A DNA stretch of 64,000 bases from Sarcomyxa edulis (Eukaryota > Basidiomycota > Agaricomycetes > Agaricales > Mycenaceae). Location: NCBI GenBank assembly GCA_009761415.1, contig QUOL01000002.1:806001-870000 (forward strand), read 5' to 3'. Positions 12,741 through 25,565 of this stretch are shown in pieces (the stretch's first letter is position 1; each line of letters opens with the position of its first letter). The notes beneath the pieces were generated by a model. That model was given only the letters and a program-made list of their open reading frames with translations. It made no database searches and was not told the origin of the DNA. Position numbers and translations under genes: made by a program.

Positions 12741-13117
12741 TTTGAGAATATTGAGGTAAAGAGAGAAGATCGAAATTGAAATTGTGTCGCTTTTTATATA
12801 TCGCGTTCGCGTGTATCACGTGATCGCGACTCCGTAAATTCACCTTTAGGCTCTCGCCAACCTCTCTCACTCTCGCAGCATCTGATTAGTTGCAGCCAAT
12901 TGCATTTTGCAGCTTAGAGGATGGTATATCGAGTCTTATGATCGGTGCCAAACGTGCTTCGAAAAAAATGGCTGCATACACGTAGCAAATGTCAGCATGG
13001 ATACAGCATATTACTATACAGAACAATGTTCAAGAAACAAAATGCGAGGTACGTATATATACAGCTCTATTATCGTTATGCAAAGCTAAAATGTTCTCGC
13101 AACGAAAGGAGTTGAGG
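12741..13117. other. Intergenic region with promoter of the P-loop ATPase gene
   Basis: 377 bases between the ATPase start (12740) and the lipin stop. It holds a T/A stretch tttttatata (12791-12800) about 55 bases upstream of the ATPase ATG and a palindromic ATCACGTGAT at 12815-12824. The remainder toward 13117 is lipin 3' sequence with no other gene seen. Confidence 0.5.
12815..12824. promoter_or_regulatory. Palindromic CACGTG E-box upstream of the P-loop ATPase gene
   Basis: ATCACGTGAT is a perfect 10-base palindrome around CACGTG, the core bound by bHLH factors such as Cbf1/USF. It sits about 75-85 bases upstream of the ATG, next to an A/T box. Function is inferred from motif and position only. 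Confidence 0.4.
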
Positions 13118-16100
13118 TCACAAAAATGGTACATGCTTCATCTCGCCGGCCGCCAATAAATCGTCGTCGAACTCCTCTTCAGCAGGTTCCTCGATCTCGA
13201 TAGGATGCTCATACTGTCCTTCTTCAGCATCTTCTTCAGCATCATCCTCACCATCGTCATCCATACCATAGTTCATATCTTCCAAAGAACCAGGCATACT
13301 AGTCATACTTCGTCGTCTGGACCGTCGTCTCTGCCTCTTCTCCTCCTCATCCAAAGTGTCATCGTCATACTCATCATCGGAATCAGCGTACGTGAACGAT
13401 GAAGACGAATGAGACTCCGGACTCGCACTTCTTCTTCCTGATGACTGAGTGAGTCCAGCAAGTGCGCTGCCGAGTCTCTCGAAAGATGTCATTTGTCTGA
13501 GTTGAGAGCTCCTGTGGTCGCCATTCTTCTCTTTGTCCGCAGCAGAAGACAAAATCGGAGGTTGAGGCATAGTAAGGCTCCTAGCAACAGACGTCTGTCT
13601 GCTACCCACCAAGCTGAAGTTCCTGATTCGAGCTAAAGTGCTCTGATTGGACGTGTCGGACCGAGCACTAAGGGCTGGAGAAGGAGGCGAAAGATCAGGA
13701 AGAGGGAATTCTTGTACGGGTGCTTTCCAGTAATTGAAATCAGTAAACTCGGGGGCCCATTGTCGATGTATAGGCGGGAACATTTGATCGACAAGGTCTG
13801 TCATATGAATATATCTGTACGCGAGATTATTAGTGATTTTAATGCGTATAAGAGAATATGAACGTACGAAGACTTGTAGCCGGCCAACTCTAGCAGCTCC
13901 ATCTTGACTTCACCCGCAGAGTCAATCGTGAATATTCTGGCGCTCGGTACATTGACACTACGATATGACAGGGCATCCGTGATTCGATTGCCAAAGCCGG
14001 CGTAGAATGGATTACGAGAAGCTTCTCCGAACAACCGCTGGATGTCACGAAGACAAGCCATCTTGAATACCTCAGGTTTTCGCATGATGACTTCACTGTC
14101 AAAACAAGCCGTTAAAATGATGTGACGTGTAACGGTACAGGATGCTTACCGATGTAAAGAGGCCATCAAACGATCCGGGCTCATGATCACAGGTCCTTCT
14201 GGTAGTTGATAATCATTTTGCTTGATGCCCTTTAGATAGTCCCGAGTGGCGTCGGCCTGACCAATGGCTCGGGAAGTGAGGTACATTATCTTGTACCCGT
14301 TTCGAGTGATGTCGGTGTACAGCTTTGCCACCCCCAGGTGTGTCCAATCGCGTCCTATCATCGCAAAAACGTGACCCAAACCATCCGATCTGGAGTTTAG
14401 GCAAGTTCTCAATGGGAAATACAATAGTAAAGGTGATGTATAGCGTACTTGGTGATTGTTCCATCAATATCCGAGACCACGACAAGGTCAGTTGAGTCCC
14501 AGACAAAAATACGAGCTGTGCAAGCGACGACACCAGTTGTCGACAGGGAAAACGTGATCGTGTTTGGACCAGGCTGCAGGTTAAGGGATTTCTTTTGATG
14601 AAGAATCTGTGTTAGTACTCCGACGCGAACTTGTTGGGTAGACACATACGAGTTGATCAGATGTTAATCTCAAGGTCTTCGCAAACTTTTTCCGCTTTGG
14701 ATCTGAAGTTTGGTCAGCTGCGGGCGCTACTGTCTTTACTGGAGGAACGATCTCTTCTAACGTTTTTTCAACGGGCGTAGAAGGGAGGGCAGGAGCGGAT
14801 TCGGCAGGGGGGATCTCCTTCAGTATTCTGGGCATGCCACTGAGTACTTTCGCATGTTCCTGCAACGAGTAAATATTTAGTCGGAGTCGGAAAAGATCAT
14901 GACAGAGTTTCAATAGCTTACAGTAGATGGTACTGGCGAGGAAGCGTAGTTGGATAGCGCAGGTCTGCCCGCCTGTGTACCATTGACATCCTTGCGGCTA
15001 TTGGTACGGCTACGACTCCACCATTGGACCCATGAGGAGGACGTGGGTTTACCACTGGCATCAGATCCAGGAGCCTTCTCAACGGGTTCAGATTGTGAAC
15101 GATTATGGGGAAATCGGTCGTCGCTTGCGGCTTCGTCGGATTTCAGTCCTTCTTCGCTATTAGCCTCTGAGAGCGGAGAGGACGGCCGGGTTGGTACGCC
15201 AGCCGCCTTTGCTCTCAGAGTAGCATCCCGCCATAGTACCAGAGCATCCATGAGTGGAGAGCCGTCGGTACGTGTGATATAACTAGGATGAATTGCATCA
15301 GCCTTTGAGGGAGGATGTAGACGCATGAACGACTTACTGGTCACCGGCCCATCGTATAACGAGTCTAGGGTCACTCACCGACTTCTCATCCTCCAAAACT
15401 CTGGCGTAGTCGATCTTTCCAGCATCGAAGAGTCGAGCAGCCTCTACCTCATCCCTCCCATCGAACACCTTGATACCTAAACCACCAGAAGCCCCATCTC
15501 GATCTAGTCTCCCTCTCTTTTCTTCATTATCCCCTCGTTCTCCGTCACGCTTATTCCCATCTTCATCAATTCCAGCAGAAACCAAACTCAGTTCAAACTC
15601 GATTTTCTTGCCTTCAATAGACACTATGAATCTTGTCGGATCTGATCGTCTCGATGATAATCTTCCCCCTGCACCAAACGCGCCCGTTTCTCCGCCATTT
15701 CCCTCGTCATCCCCCCCAGATCCCACACTCCTGGGCTCCTCGTCACCATCTTCAGGATCATAGTCATACCTGGCCCCCGAAGCCGAGAGCTCCCTCCGCT
15801 TCGCAGAAGGACTTCCTTCCAATTCAGGCGGCACACTATGACTTCTTGTATGTCCTCCCTCCGTCTTCCCTTTCCTTTTGATTATCTCTGTCACCCTCGT
15901 CTTCTTGTCACCTTCTGCACTTTCATCCTCTGAATCTAAAGTCGACAGCCTCATCTTCCCTTTCCCTCCTTCAATCCTCCCTCCTTTGCCGAACGAAGCT
16001 TTCATTGGGGAAGGCTGTGGAAAAGCGCCCCACTCCCACGAATATTCCTGCACCGGCGGAAGTATGGAAAGTGGCGCTGGTCGTTGCGTTTGATCCTCAT

Positions 16101-17331
16101 TATCTGGAGGAGGCTCAGAGACTGCTCTAAGGACAGGAAATGGCACTGCTAAATCAAGCGATGGGCTTGGTAGAGAGCTCTGCGCGCCTGCGATGTAACA
16201 AATTATCATCGACTGCTAGAAATCAATATCACATGTAACGCACTAGATGATGCTTGCGGTGTCAAAGGAGGGCTTGAAGAAGTACTCGCAATGGGTAGAG
16301 TTGGAGAATGGTTGTATTCATCGTTTGGCTTCGCTGTTTTCTCGGATACTCCACGCCCATGCGAGTGATAACCTTCGACGTCGAGTGCAATATCTTGGGG
16401 ATGAACAAGAGGTTAACTGGGCGTCCTTAAATAACTGCCATATGTGTGAGCTCACCGTCTCTATATTCTACCTCGGGAACATGTATATCTCCGTGGAAAT
16501 TTTTGAGCGCCTGATCAACTCTATGTTCCGGAGAATCCGGGTCAGGAGAGCTCGTTTTCGTAACGGCGCGCGTCAAGAAGGATGAAGGAGTTGCTGAGTT
16601 CGGTCGAGAAGGGGAAATAGGCGGTGAAGGAAGGGCATGTGAAGCTTTGGAAAGCGAGAGACGTGAAGGTCGTTTCTTGAGAGAAGGGGCTGAAGGGGTT
16701 GTAGCGTTGTCAGTCAACCGCGATGTAGTGCCGTCGTGGTCATCTTGAGCTGGGGGGGATGGCAATGCATTTAGATCCAAGAATTCCGGCTCCTGAGTTT
16801 CTTCCTGAACATGACCATCGTCAGTAGCCTTGAGAACCTCATCTTCGGCATCGCGCTCGGTCTTAGCGCCAAACCGGTCTGTGAGGAACTCAACCTCTGC
16901 ATGAACGCGGCTTTCCTTCTCCTCGTTCGGTCTAGTTGGATGTAATATTGGACTAGTTATCAGATCAGCGGGAACATCTTCATCTGTCTCGAATACGAAG
17001 AAAGCTTCCCCTGCTTCTCCGATCTTCATATTGAAAGGAATAGGATGGCCATTCACCGAGACATTGACCTATGCACATCTTAAGATCCGACGTAAGTGAA
17101 CATGAAGTCTAGTCAACGCACCTTCTTCTCTCCAGGCCTGAGGACCTGCCATTTCCCGAATCTGACGTGGAAAGGTGAGCATACGAGTTCCGAGGCACCG
17201 TTGTCTGCAGGGCGTTGAATGACTATAACATCGATTGCACCGGTAAGAGTTGAGGGGTTTATTGGAGGTAGATCTTTGTAGTATTGATACGGTGCGCTGA
17301 TTGCATTCACAGCTCCTCGAATGTAGTTCAT
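13118..17331 (-). CDS. PAH1: Lipin-type phosphatidate phosphatase (PAH1/SMP2)
   Basis: Mg2+-dependent phosphatidate phosphatase, making diacylglycerol for storage lipid and phospholipid synthesis and acting at ER and nuclear membranes. Ten exons: 17331-17122, 17068-16456, 16393-16244, 16187-15338, 15282-14922, 14859-14650, 14606-14449, 14389-14150, 14095-13868, 13814-13118; 1238 residues. The N-lipin domain opens MNYIRGAVNAISAPYQYY and includes FGKWQVLRPGEKKVNVSVNG. A long Ser/Pro-rich phospho-regulatory middle follows, with VQWWSRSR near residue 710. The HAD catalytic region has DIDGT (about 844-848), followed by KSDGLGHVF and YLTSRAIGQA. The C-terminus is acidic and Arg/Ser-rich. It is longer than yeast Pah1 (862 residues), mostly in the disordered middle. 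Start and end are well anchored. Confidence 0.95.
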
Positions 17332-17597
17332 TTGTTGGGGAAAGAAAAAGAAGAAACGAAATGCAAGGCCATGCTAGGCCATGGTCCGCACGTGTATCAC
17401 CCCAGACGCGCAGTTGCATACATCATACATGTGATTCCTTTCAGATCAAAGTTCACTTCGTTGAAGTGCAAGTCCGTTCAAAGTGAAGTATATACAAATG
17501 GTACATCGGTGATAGGTCGAGGAGCCTCAACGTGATGGTATATATTCGCCTAGATTATACAACGTCAGTCCCGACTCAGTAGCCCAGCTCCAGCCTC

Positions 17598-18207
17598 CTA
17601 GTGCGCCTCCGCATGCTCTTTATGAGGTGCCTTGACTCCAAAGAGTTCAGCTCGTTGACGGTCAAACTCGGCCTCGTGGTCGTAGATAGGCCCAATGGGA
17701 GGCTGCACGAGTAGGTTGATCAGACTCTGCATGTAAGATAAGCCATAGACACTTACTGGTAAGTTACGTTCCCTGAAGAATCAGACAGACGGTCAGTAAG
17801 AAGACAAGCAGTACAAGGACTAGAACACTTGCCATTTGACACCACCAGGGGCAGTGGGAGCTGGAAATACGGAGATTAGGTCTGTCGTAGTTCAGAACAT
17901 GATTGTACTCACAGATGTATGGATCGGGGTGTATATTCTTTGCTAGGTTGACTTCAGCCTTCGCCAAGATAGCAGCGAGCGCTCTTGGGTCGACGACATT
18001 TCTGTAAGCAAGTCCTGTATCAAAGCCACGTCGGAATGACTATGCAATTGGAACCGACCGGTTGCGCTCAAAGTCGGCTCTGATCATCATAGCCTCTGCC
18101 CTCCACAGGTCTCTCCTTACTGTCCAGTCCAAGGCATTGTTGAGGTAGCGTTTGTATAGAGATTTGACATAAAGTCTGTGGGCTGAAGAGAACGCCGAGG
18201 ACGACAT
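17598..18207 (-). CDS. NDUFB9: NADH dehydrogenase subunit B22 (NDUFB9, LYR protein)
   Basis: Accessory subunit of mitochondrial complex I, bound to acyl carrier protein through its LYR fold. Five exons: 18207-18059, 18001-17913, 17860-17833, 17772-17757, 17702-17598; 128 residues. The sequence shows HRLYVKSLYKRYL (LYR region), DWTVRRDLWRAEAMMIRADF, HPDPYI and APGGVKWERNLP, all family hallmarks. The intron between the 28- and 16-base exons begins GCAAGT, not GT: only this junction gives VKWERN; the nearby GT gives a stop. It is head to head with RRN3, with 130 bases between starts. Confidence 0.92.
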
Positions 18208-18337
18208 CTTGGGGACGGAGGTAAAACGTTGAAATTCGAATTACACAGAGGTAATTATAAATAAATGATTTTATGGATGAAATTTATTTGATTTTTTTCT
18301 CTCTGCAACTCTCACCCCTGCGGTACCGGACCACACC

Positions 18338-20923
18338 ATGGATCCACACTCAAGGCATTCGCAGTTCAATCAGAGAGCACCAAGAACAGGTCCACTCACT
18401 CCCAACTCCAGGTTCATGGATCCTATCCAAAAACCAGTTCTTGATTCCTTTGTAAAACGACCCACCACGCAGTCTCGCAAGGCGACCTCATCACTACTAA
18501 TAACACGCCCAATCGCGACGAATTCACGAGTAAAACAAGATGAACAGTATCGCAAGGACATGTATCTGGCATTTGTGAACAATGCCTTGCAGCAAAAAGC
18601 GAACGTACGTTTTTTAAACGAGCGCATGGCATGCACACGACCTACTGATGTGTTTTGTATATAGGGGAACAGCGAGCCCTTTGATGAGCTTGTGAATCAG
18701 TTCAATCCTAAACGTACCCCAACAGACGGAGCACCTCAAACTGCACAAATAAGACTATGGATACTTGCTCTCTCCCATGTTGTGTCAAGATTAGAGCGTA
18801 CCCATTTTGCTCTGGTAGATGCCATCATCGGCATGCCATGGACTACTATGGACGTAGCTACCGTAAAATCGTACACTGTGTTCATTGGAATGCTCCTCAG
18901 TGCCAGGCCAGAATATCTTTCCTTGATTCTAGGCAAAATCTCTCAAGGATTCACTCATCGTACGCTTCCATCCTTCTAGCCCAGATCTACCCTTGTGCTA
19001 AAGCAACGATTGCGTAGAATCTGGAATTCAAGCACTAGATTCAGGAATGCCTGAAAGTTCCTCTAGCCCCTTGACACGGCGCATCATATACGACCGTCTG
19101 CATTACCTTCTTCGTCATCTCCTATCACTTATACCCACACTACCTTCTACATTGCAACCACTTCTCGTCCGGAATTTTCCCCACAAGCGTCAGAATCAAG
19201 TGGCACAATCTACATACATACGGAATCTATTGAGAGTATCAGAGTATTGTCCTGAGCTGGCAGACAAGATATTAGCCACCATTATCGATCGAGCTATACA
19301 AATAGATGTGCGTTGATTGCAACTCTATTCCATACCCTTTCCTACTGACCAAGGAATGGAACAGGTCGAAATCCAGGTCGAGTTGGAAGAATTGGAAGAG
19401 GAGACAGCACAAGATCAAGAGGATGTCTTTGACCTCGATCCATTCGATGCCGTAGTTGGGCAAGAGGGAGGTGAATCGGATTCGGATTCAGATGATTCTG
19501 ACGACGAGGGAGACAACCTCAGCGACATATCCTCAAATGCTGGCGGGGATATAGATGATGTCGGAGATAACCAAGACATTCACACGAATGTTCATAATAT
19601 CCAGGATATGGTGAAGAAATTAGATGCGATCCTCACCCTCATATTCGACCACTTCCATCGTACCCACGTTGTAGCATCGGCTCCATCAACAACCATCCTA
19701 GCGACTTCTCTACCCCCTTTACCACCGTTCTCGACAAACTCGCGCTCCAGTTCTCCAGCGCCCGTTCTAACTATGTCCGATTCTCTAGAATCACTGCCAA
19801 GTACACCCTCCCCACTTACTCTCGAACGAGGCAGAGCTCTCCGTCGATCACAATTTCATACCCTTCTTTCCATCTTCGACCGCACCATAATTCGCACCTT
19901 CAAATCCCGTTACACTCAATTCCTGATATTCTGGTACGCCTCTCTTGATCCCGAATTCAGTGATCTGTTCCAAGGCATGCTCGTCTCCAAAGCTCTTCTG
20001 GAACCAGATCAACCAGCAGTCACGCGCGCCGCAGCCGCCAGCTATATTGCCAGCTTCGTCAGCCGAGCACAATTCGTGGATCGAGAAAGCGCACGGAGGG
20101 TCGTTGCCGTGCTTTGCGAGTTTCTGAGGAACCATCTAGAAGTCTATGAGGCCATGGCACAGAGTGGGGCTGCTCTGCCGAGCGTAGCACATCATACGGT
20201 GTTCTATGCTGTTTCCCAGGCGGTGTTTCTGATTTTTTGTTTCCGGTGGAGGGATTTACTTGAAGACACTGAAGAGGATGAAGGGGATGAGTTGATCGGA
20301 GCGGCGAAACCCGGTAAAAAATGGATGGGCGCATTGGATATCATTCAACGTGTCGTCACGTCTTCTCTCAACCCATTGAAGGTACGATTTGCAACCGACT
20401 TGCTCGATTTGTCTCACTGATACGACTGCGGGTCATTCAGGTCTGCTCGTCGAACGTGGTCATGCAGTTCGCTCGGGTTGCTCATGCCACCGATTTCATT
20501 TACTGCTACAGTATCATGGAATCAAATAGGCGGTCCGAATACGGCTCCAACAACGCAGATGGACGTGTTTCTCGAAGTCAAATGCCATCCTCCGTTCATC
20601 CAGCCCTCCTCGGGAAGAGCATCAATGCAGAGCTGAACACGTTCTTCCCTTTCGACCCATATAAATTACCTCGATCAAATGCGTATATTTCGGGCGTATA
20701 TCGGGAGTGGTCAGCAGTTGCTATCGACGATGATGAGGATGAAGAAGAAGATGAGGATGACGAAAATGAAGAAGATCGCCACGGGAAAGCGAACAAGGAT
20801 GAACCAATGTTTGGTAGCTATTCTGTGGACGTCCCACGGCGCGTTGTTCGTGATGACGACACTGGAGGCCTCGGAGCGAGCTTGGGAGCTATGAGTATTA
20901 GTCCAGCACGACCGTGTCTTTAG
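18338..20923 (+). CDS. RRN3: RNA polymerase I initiation factor RRN3 (TIF-IA)
   Basis: Couples RNA polymerase I to core factor at rDNA promoters in the nucleolus. Five exons: 18338-18604, 18665-18959, 19018-19307, 19365-20381, 20441-20923; 783 residues. Recognisable segments are FDELVNQFNP, RLWILALSHVVSRLERTHF, FVSRAQFVDRESARRVV, LEVYEAMAQSG, FCFRWRDL and FARVAHATDFIYCYSIMESN. An acidic insert (about residues 220-260, SDSDSDDSDDEGD) is usual for RRN3, as is the acidic tail near residue 715. All intron phases close. The gene converges with the F-box-like gene across 330 bases. Confidence 0.94.
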
Positions 20924-21048
20924 GAAGCCTCCCGGCTTTTCATTCTTCTCTTCCTGGCTAGCTGGATTGTTCATTTTTGCACTCATTGTATCACCATATT
21001 ATACACTCATATACATATCTCGCCCTCAAGCTTAGTTTTAGTGGCATC

Positions 21049-21068
21049 TCTTTGAGGCTTCCTCAAAG
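21049..21068. other. Perfect 8-bp hairpin in a convergent 3' region
   Basis: CTTTGAGG-CTTC-CCTCAAAG: an 8-base inverted repeat with a 4-base loop, about 125 bases past the RRN3 stop. It could shape the 3' end of an RNA; no function is shown. Confidence 0.35.
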
Positions 21069-21100
21069 ATACTTGAAGACTACATAGCGAGGGACAATCT

Positions 21101-21201
21101 CATTCACATCGACACCACGATAATTTTCCCCAGCTCTCGACGCCCATATCTTTTGACGGTTCTGTCAGGTCGTGATAACTCATGTACGCACCATCTGGGC
21201 C
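21101..21201 (-). pseudogene. Decayed copy of the 3' end of the neighbouring F-box-like gene
   Basis: On the minus strand this segment reads GPDGAYMSYHDLTEPSKDM then GVESW, matching SPDGGYVGYSDVTHPSKDM and DVENW of the gene just upstream (21267-21369). After the shared Trp a frameshift sends the reading out of frame; one base over, NYRGVDVNE reappears against YYRGVEANE. No upstream exons of the copy are visible. It looks like a short tandem duplication now decaying, or the leftover of a lost paralogue. Confidence 0.7.
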
Positions 21202-21252
21202 AACGTATGAGGTTTGAAGTTTTGTTTACCATGTCTAATTGAGGATTACCTA

Positions 21253-22852
21253 TCAGAACGCAGCTTCATTCGCTTCGACGCCACGATAATACTGCCCCCA
21301 ATTTTCGACGTCCATATCTTTTGACGGATGTGTTACGTCGCTGTATCCAACATACCCGCCATCTGGGCTCCTGTCGATTGTAACCCATCGGATTGGTGTA
21401 GAGCTGACCTCGACATACTGTAAAGACGGGAACAGTGCTGATAGAGCCATGTAGAACGCGTCTTTATCGCTGATATTCTCCCCGTCGTGGCAGCGATAGC
21501 TAAAATGTGTCAGCGTGTCGATGACAACAAGCATGGCACATACTTCGTCCCACGTCTATAGAATATACAAATACTTCAGTATTCGGATGTATGCATGATG
21601 AAACATAAGTATGTACTCACCATGCGCGACAGATTGGCATTGATAGCTAGCCTTTCAAGTTTGGGAAATCCCGTCAACATGCTACGAAATTTGGTCGAAC
21701 CAGTAGGATAGCTATATGCGTCGTACACAAGGCTACGCAAGGTCGGCATAAGGGGAACCACCGAGAACGGATCGCGTAATGAGTAGGAGAAATTGAGGCC
21801 AAAGTGTTCTAGCCTATTCGCCATCTCAGAACATATGGTAAAATGTGCACCCACGTCCATATGCAATGATCGCAAGTTCGGCAAATCGTTCAAGGGAAAA
21901 GCAGGTTCCGAATGCTCGAAGTGAGCATCACAGAAGTAGAGCCGTTCCAAGGTGGGATGGTTGGTGAAGAACTGTTCCATGACAGCACGGACCTCTAAGC
22001 TAACTTCGATCGCCAAGGTAAGTCTTCTCAGCGAGGTCCATCGTCCCCTCAGTAGCATCGGATAGACATCCCCCACGGAACTGCTGTTTTTGGCCTGGAT
22101 ATGAAGGGCTTCGAGTTTCGGGCACCGATCGACAACCATGTCGATCATTGAGTAGAACCATTGAGGATTGTTGCCGCCGTGAATATTCCGAGGGCCGAAA
22201 GTGAACGTGAAGGAAAAGCGACGTAAACCACTAAGTTTGAAGAACTGATTTCTATGGATTAGCAGTGACACGGACGCGATAGAGGAACACGAACCGAAGA
22301 CCTTAGCAGTAAAGAGTCATTAGACTCGTCGTCTGTGCTATCAACGTTGACTTCGACGTCACGAAGATCTGGGAACAGTTCCTTCAACCCCGAGAGCACA
22401 TACAAAGGACATGGAGGAGATGCCCAATGAAAGGACGTCAGGGCCGGCATGATACGGAGTATAGGTAGTATGTCAGTTGGTAATCTGATCGCCTCGACTA
22501 GTCCGGCAGGCTCAAACAGACATCTCATCTCTTCTTCAATTTTGCCCAGGGCAACCATTCGTTGTACGATATACGAGATTGGGATGATCGGACGGACCTC
22601 CAGGGTCTCGTGGACGATTTCAAGAGTACGAACTTTGGAGGTCATGGCGGGAAATGTGGCAAGCTTTTTCCAAAGGTAGGAACGGTCGAGGTCAGAGCGA
22701 ATGACGCGAAAATGAAGGTGCGTGGGGATAACCACTGCGCACATCGTTTTAGCAGTCAAAGCGAGATGAAGTAAGTCGCTTGGTCGGTCAATGAAAGAGT
22801 TGATGTAGTCCAATAGCTCGGATGGCTCGTTCGTCAAGATTCTAGGTGGCAT
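21253..22852 (-). CDS. F-box / leucine-rich-repeat-like protein
   Basis: Three exons: 22852-22302, 22251-21621, 21555-21253; 494 residues. Starts MPPRILTNEPSELLDYINSF. An N-terminal ELL-x-I---I-x-R-P-SDLLHLALTAK segment resembles a divergent F-box, followed by irregular leucine-rich segments (LERLYFCDAHF, LPNLRSLHMDVG, MPTLRSLVYDA, FPKLERLAINAN). Such proteins form large, fast-changing families in agaricomycetes and are presumed SCF ubiquitin-ligase adaptors. The first intron (GTCTTC donor, CTAAT branch site, CATAG acceptor, 50 bases) was chosen by phase. Start: the in-frame ATG at 22852; the longer frame above it opens with TTG. A decayed copy of its last exon lies directly downstream. Confidence 0.78.
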
Positions 22853-23293
22853 TTTCGTTTGTGGAGGCAAGAATGTCGATAGAATAACTTTCTTCGTGAT
22901 TTTGAGTTAGCTTCTGTGACGATCGATGGTTCATGAAGGCATCAGGCTTGTTAAACGACCGATGCATGCACGTTCCAGAAAACGCAACTCAAAAGTCACG
23001 GTATTATTCCTAATTGCCAACGACGTCCGGGTCTAACAATCCCAGATCCTTTTGCACTCGATTGAGGCCTAGTACATATATACTATTAGCATTAAGTCCC
23101 GTAGTATGAGAGATATATAATATAGTACATGTAGGGTTTATAATTTAGTCATTTCTCGTACCAGTGATTGAACAGTGATTATCGATTACCGTGGAAGACC
23201 AGAAGAATCCGTCTTGAAGTCATTATGTCTTGACATCACAGTGAGATAACGGTAAGCACAAGAATTGCGCAGTAGTGCGTGATGTAAGCTCAC
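22853..23293. other. Intergenic region, A/T-rich
   Basis: 441 bases between the F-box-like start and the transcription-factor stop. A/T-rich stretches such as agagatatataatatag (23109-23125) occur; no gene, RNA or repeat was recognised. Confidence 0.5.
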
Positions 23294-25565
23294 CTAGAAC
23301 GCGGATACATCGTTAGTCAGGTTAGCCATGAAAGATTCCCAGAAGTCGACGTCTTGAAAGATGTCCGTATCCGGGATATCCCCAAGGTTCTCATTAAGGT
23401 CGTACTGGATTGTAGTATGCGGGAATAGGTTTGCATCTGGGCGTATATCACTGCCCAAGTGATGGTCGTGATGTTTCGGTGAATCGGGTGCACAGTTGGG
23501 ACACGTCTTGTCCCAGATAGAGCTTCTTTTCTCCAAAGTCTCCGCTAGTGCAGCCACTAATTGTGCGCATTTAGCTGGCGCGTGATCAGCAGCGCACGAA
23601 ATTTCGGAAAGTCGTTCCAGGAGAGTGGCCAAAAGACTACTCATGTGCCCAGCCGTGTGTAAACCAGGAGTTGTCTGATATACAGAGAGTTTGATGATGA
23701 CGGCGTGGATTGCCGCGAAAGAGATGAGAGAAAAGAAGTGGTCTGGCGCGGTCTCCATGAGGGTTGTATCTGGGAGGCGGAGTGCGGAAGTGATGACTGC
23801 TTCGGACTGGAGAAGAGCGTCTCTACCCAAATCGATAACGATATAAGCTCCATTATGCTGTACTTTGAACCAAGGAGTAACAGCGTCAGGGCCATCTTGA
23901 GGCATCAATCGTAGTTCTGTGAGAAAATGGTGGATAACCAATAGCCTACACCCATGATACTGAACCTGCAGCATATGAGAATAAAAAGACTCGTGCGGTG
24001 ACACGACTGGATTCAAGTCGACGTCAATTGAAATCATGCACAGGAACATATGAGCTGACGTACTTGGCAAAGATGAGACGAGTGCATAGACGCGTTCCAT
24101 TTGGATCAGAACATCAGATGCCGCCCTGTGGAAGACACCAATCTCAGAGATTTGGGATATACGGATACGGACACCTTGCTCGGCAATGTTTAAGAGTTCG
24201 GCCAGAATTCCGGATCGGAGATCTCGTGTTTTCCTCACAGTGAACAGAGGCATACGCCGGGATTCGCATTGCATGCTGTGTTGCGGCGAAGGAAATGTCG
24301 TGGGATCTACTATGCCAAGGTCCTGGTCCGAGCGAGTGGACAGAGGAGCGCGGCCCGTTCCGAGGCAGAGTCTGTACGTATGTGAGCAAAGTATATTCGA
24401 ATGTGTAAGAAGGTGAGGGGACCAACATGGATTCGGTGGCAGAGAGGACTACCCACTATGTGAAGTGATGTCAATATGTGTCTATGCCAGAAAAGACTCG
24501 ACTCACAAGACGTGCTTTATCCATCTCAACGGAGAGCTCCGCAAGATTTTCACCTGGTGGTCCATGGCCAGCGTTCCTTTCGCGTAGTTTGTTCGCATAA
24601 GAGGAGGCTTCGTTGAGACGTATGTTCATAGCCGCGTTCACAGCCGATCCAACCAACATTCGAGCATCTCGAACTTCGGTCGATGAGTCTGTACTGCATA
24701 TCGGAGCCCATAAAGACATTATGAGGAAACTGTGTATAATTTCTAGCGACGGGGTGGAGTTGAATAGTCGCTGGGCAAAGATTTGTTGAGTCAGTCTATG
24801 TAACCGTGGGGATACGTTCGATCGGGTGGTCGTATCAAGATGTCGAGACGTTATTGTGCAGCGAACCAAGTCTAAGAGAGGTGTATTTTCGTCGCGTATC
24901 GGGGGCAAATTCAGCCAAGGGCTGTACTTTCTTTCAAAGCTAACAAGAAGTCAGTATTGAACGCCACAGATAAGTTGAGAACGAATCACATACATATCCA
25001 GCAAGGACTGAATCGTGTCTTTAACAAATATGTCGGACAAAGAAGTGTCATGGGCAGTAGACAATTCAGGGTTTGAAGGATTAGATTTCAATACCATTAG
25101 CTCGCGAACAGCAAGCATCGGGGTCGCCGTCCAGTCACGGCCCACCGGAAAGGGTGCTTGATTCTTGACTGCTATGGGGAGAATGTCCTCAACTTTAGAT
25201 ACCATTTGATTGAGAGTCGACAACGATGGAGAGGGAACAAAATATGGGTTAGGATCCGAAGCAGGGTCCGCGTTGACATTGGTGGCCTGAGGGATAGGGG
25301 AAGTAGAATGAGTACTCCCACTTTGGTCCCATGTGGGGGCCTCCGGTGGGTCTGCAGAAGTAGAAGATCGAGTAGGATCGACGTCGAAGTTACAGGGCAG
25401 GTACAGAACTCGGCAGCGATGGCATTTCGAGGAAGGACCTTCGTGCTCGCATCTTGTCTTGTGGCGACGACATGATGTACACGCCTGACTGGATTTTGAC
25501 CTCTTCGAGATCCTGGACGATGAAGATGCTTGTTTTGATTGACTTGCTTCGATATCTCGCTTCAT
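23294..25565 (-). CDS. Zn2Cys6 fungal transcription factor
   Basis: Four exons: 25565-24994, 24939-24507, 24455-24427, 24371-23294; 703 residues. Near residue 30 is a zinc cluster C-x2-C-x6-C-x8-C-x2-C-x6-C (CTSCRRHKTRC ... CHRC ... C). The middle carries a fungal-specific transcription factor domain (for example HSFLIMSLWAP, ARMLVGSAVNAAMNIRLN, and LCLGTGRAPLS across the third intron). The C-terminus is acidic (DIPDTDIFQDVDFWESF), a likely activation region. The 29-base third exon and the unusual GTTGGT donor after it are supported by phase. It is divergent from a succinate-semialdehyde dehydrogenase gene with 306 bases between start codons, so it may regulate that gene. DNA-binding nuclear protein; target unknown. 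Confidence 0.9.

Noticed and set aside
22853..22870. Longer start of the F-box-like protein
   Set aside because: The extension opens with TTG; ATG is at 22852.
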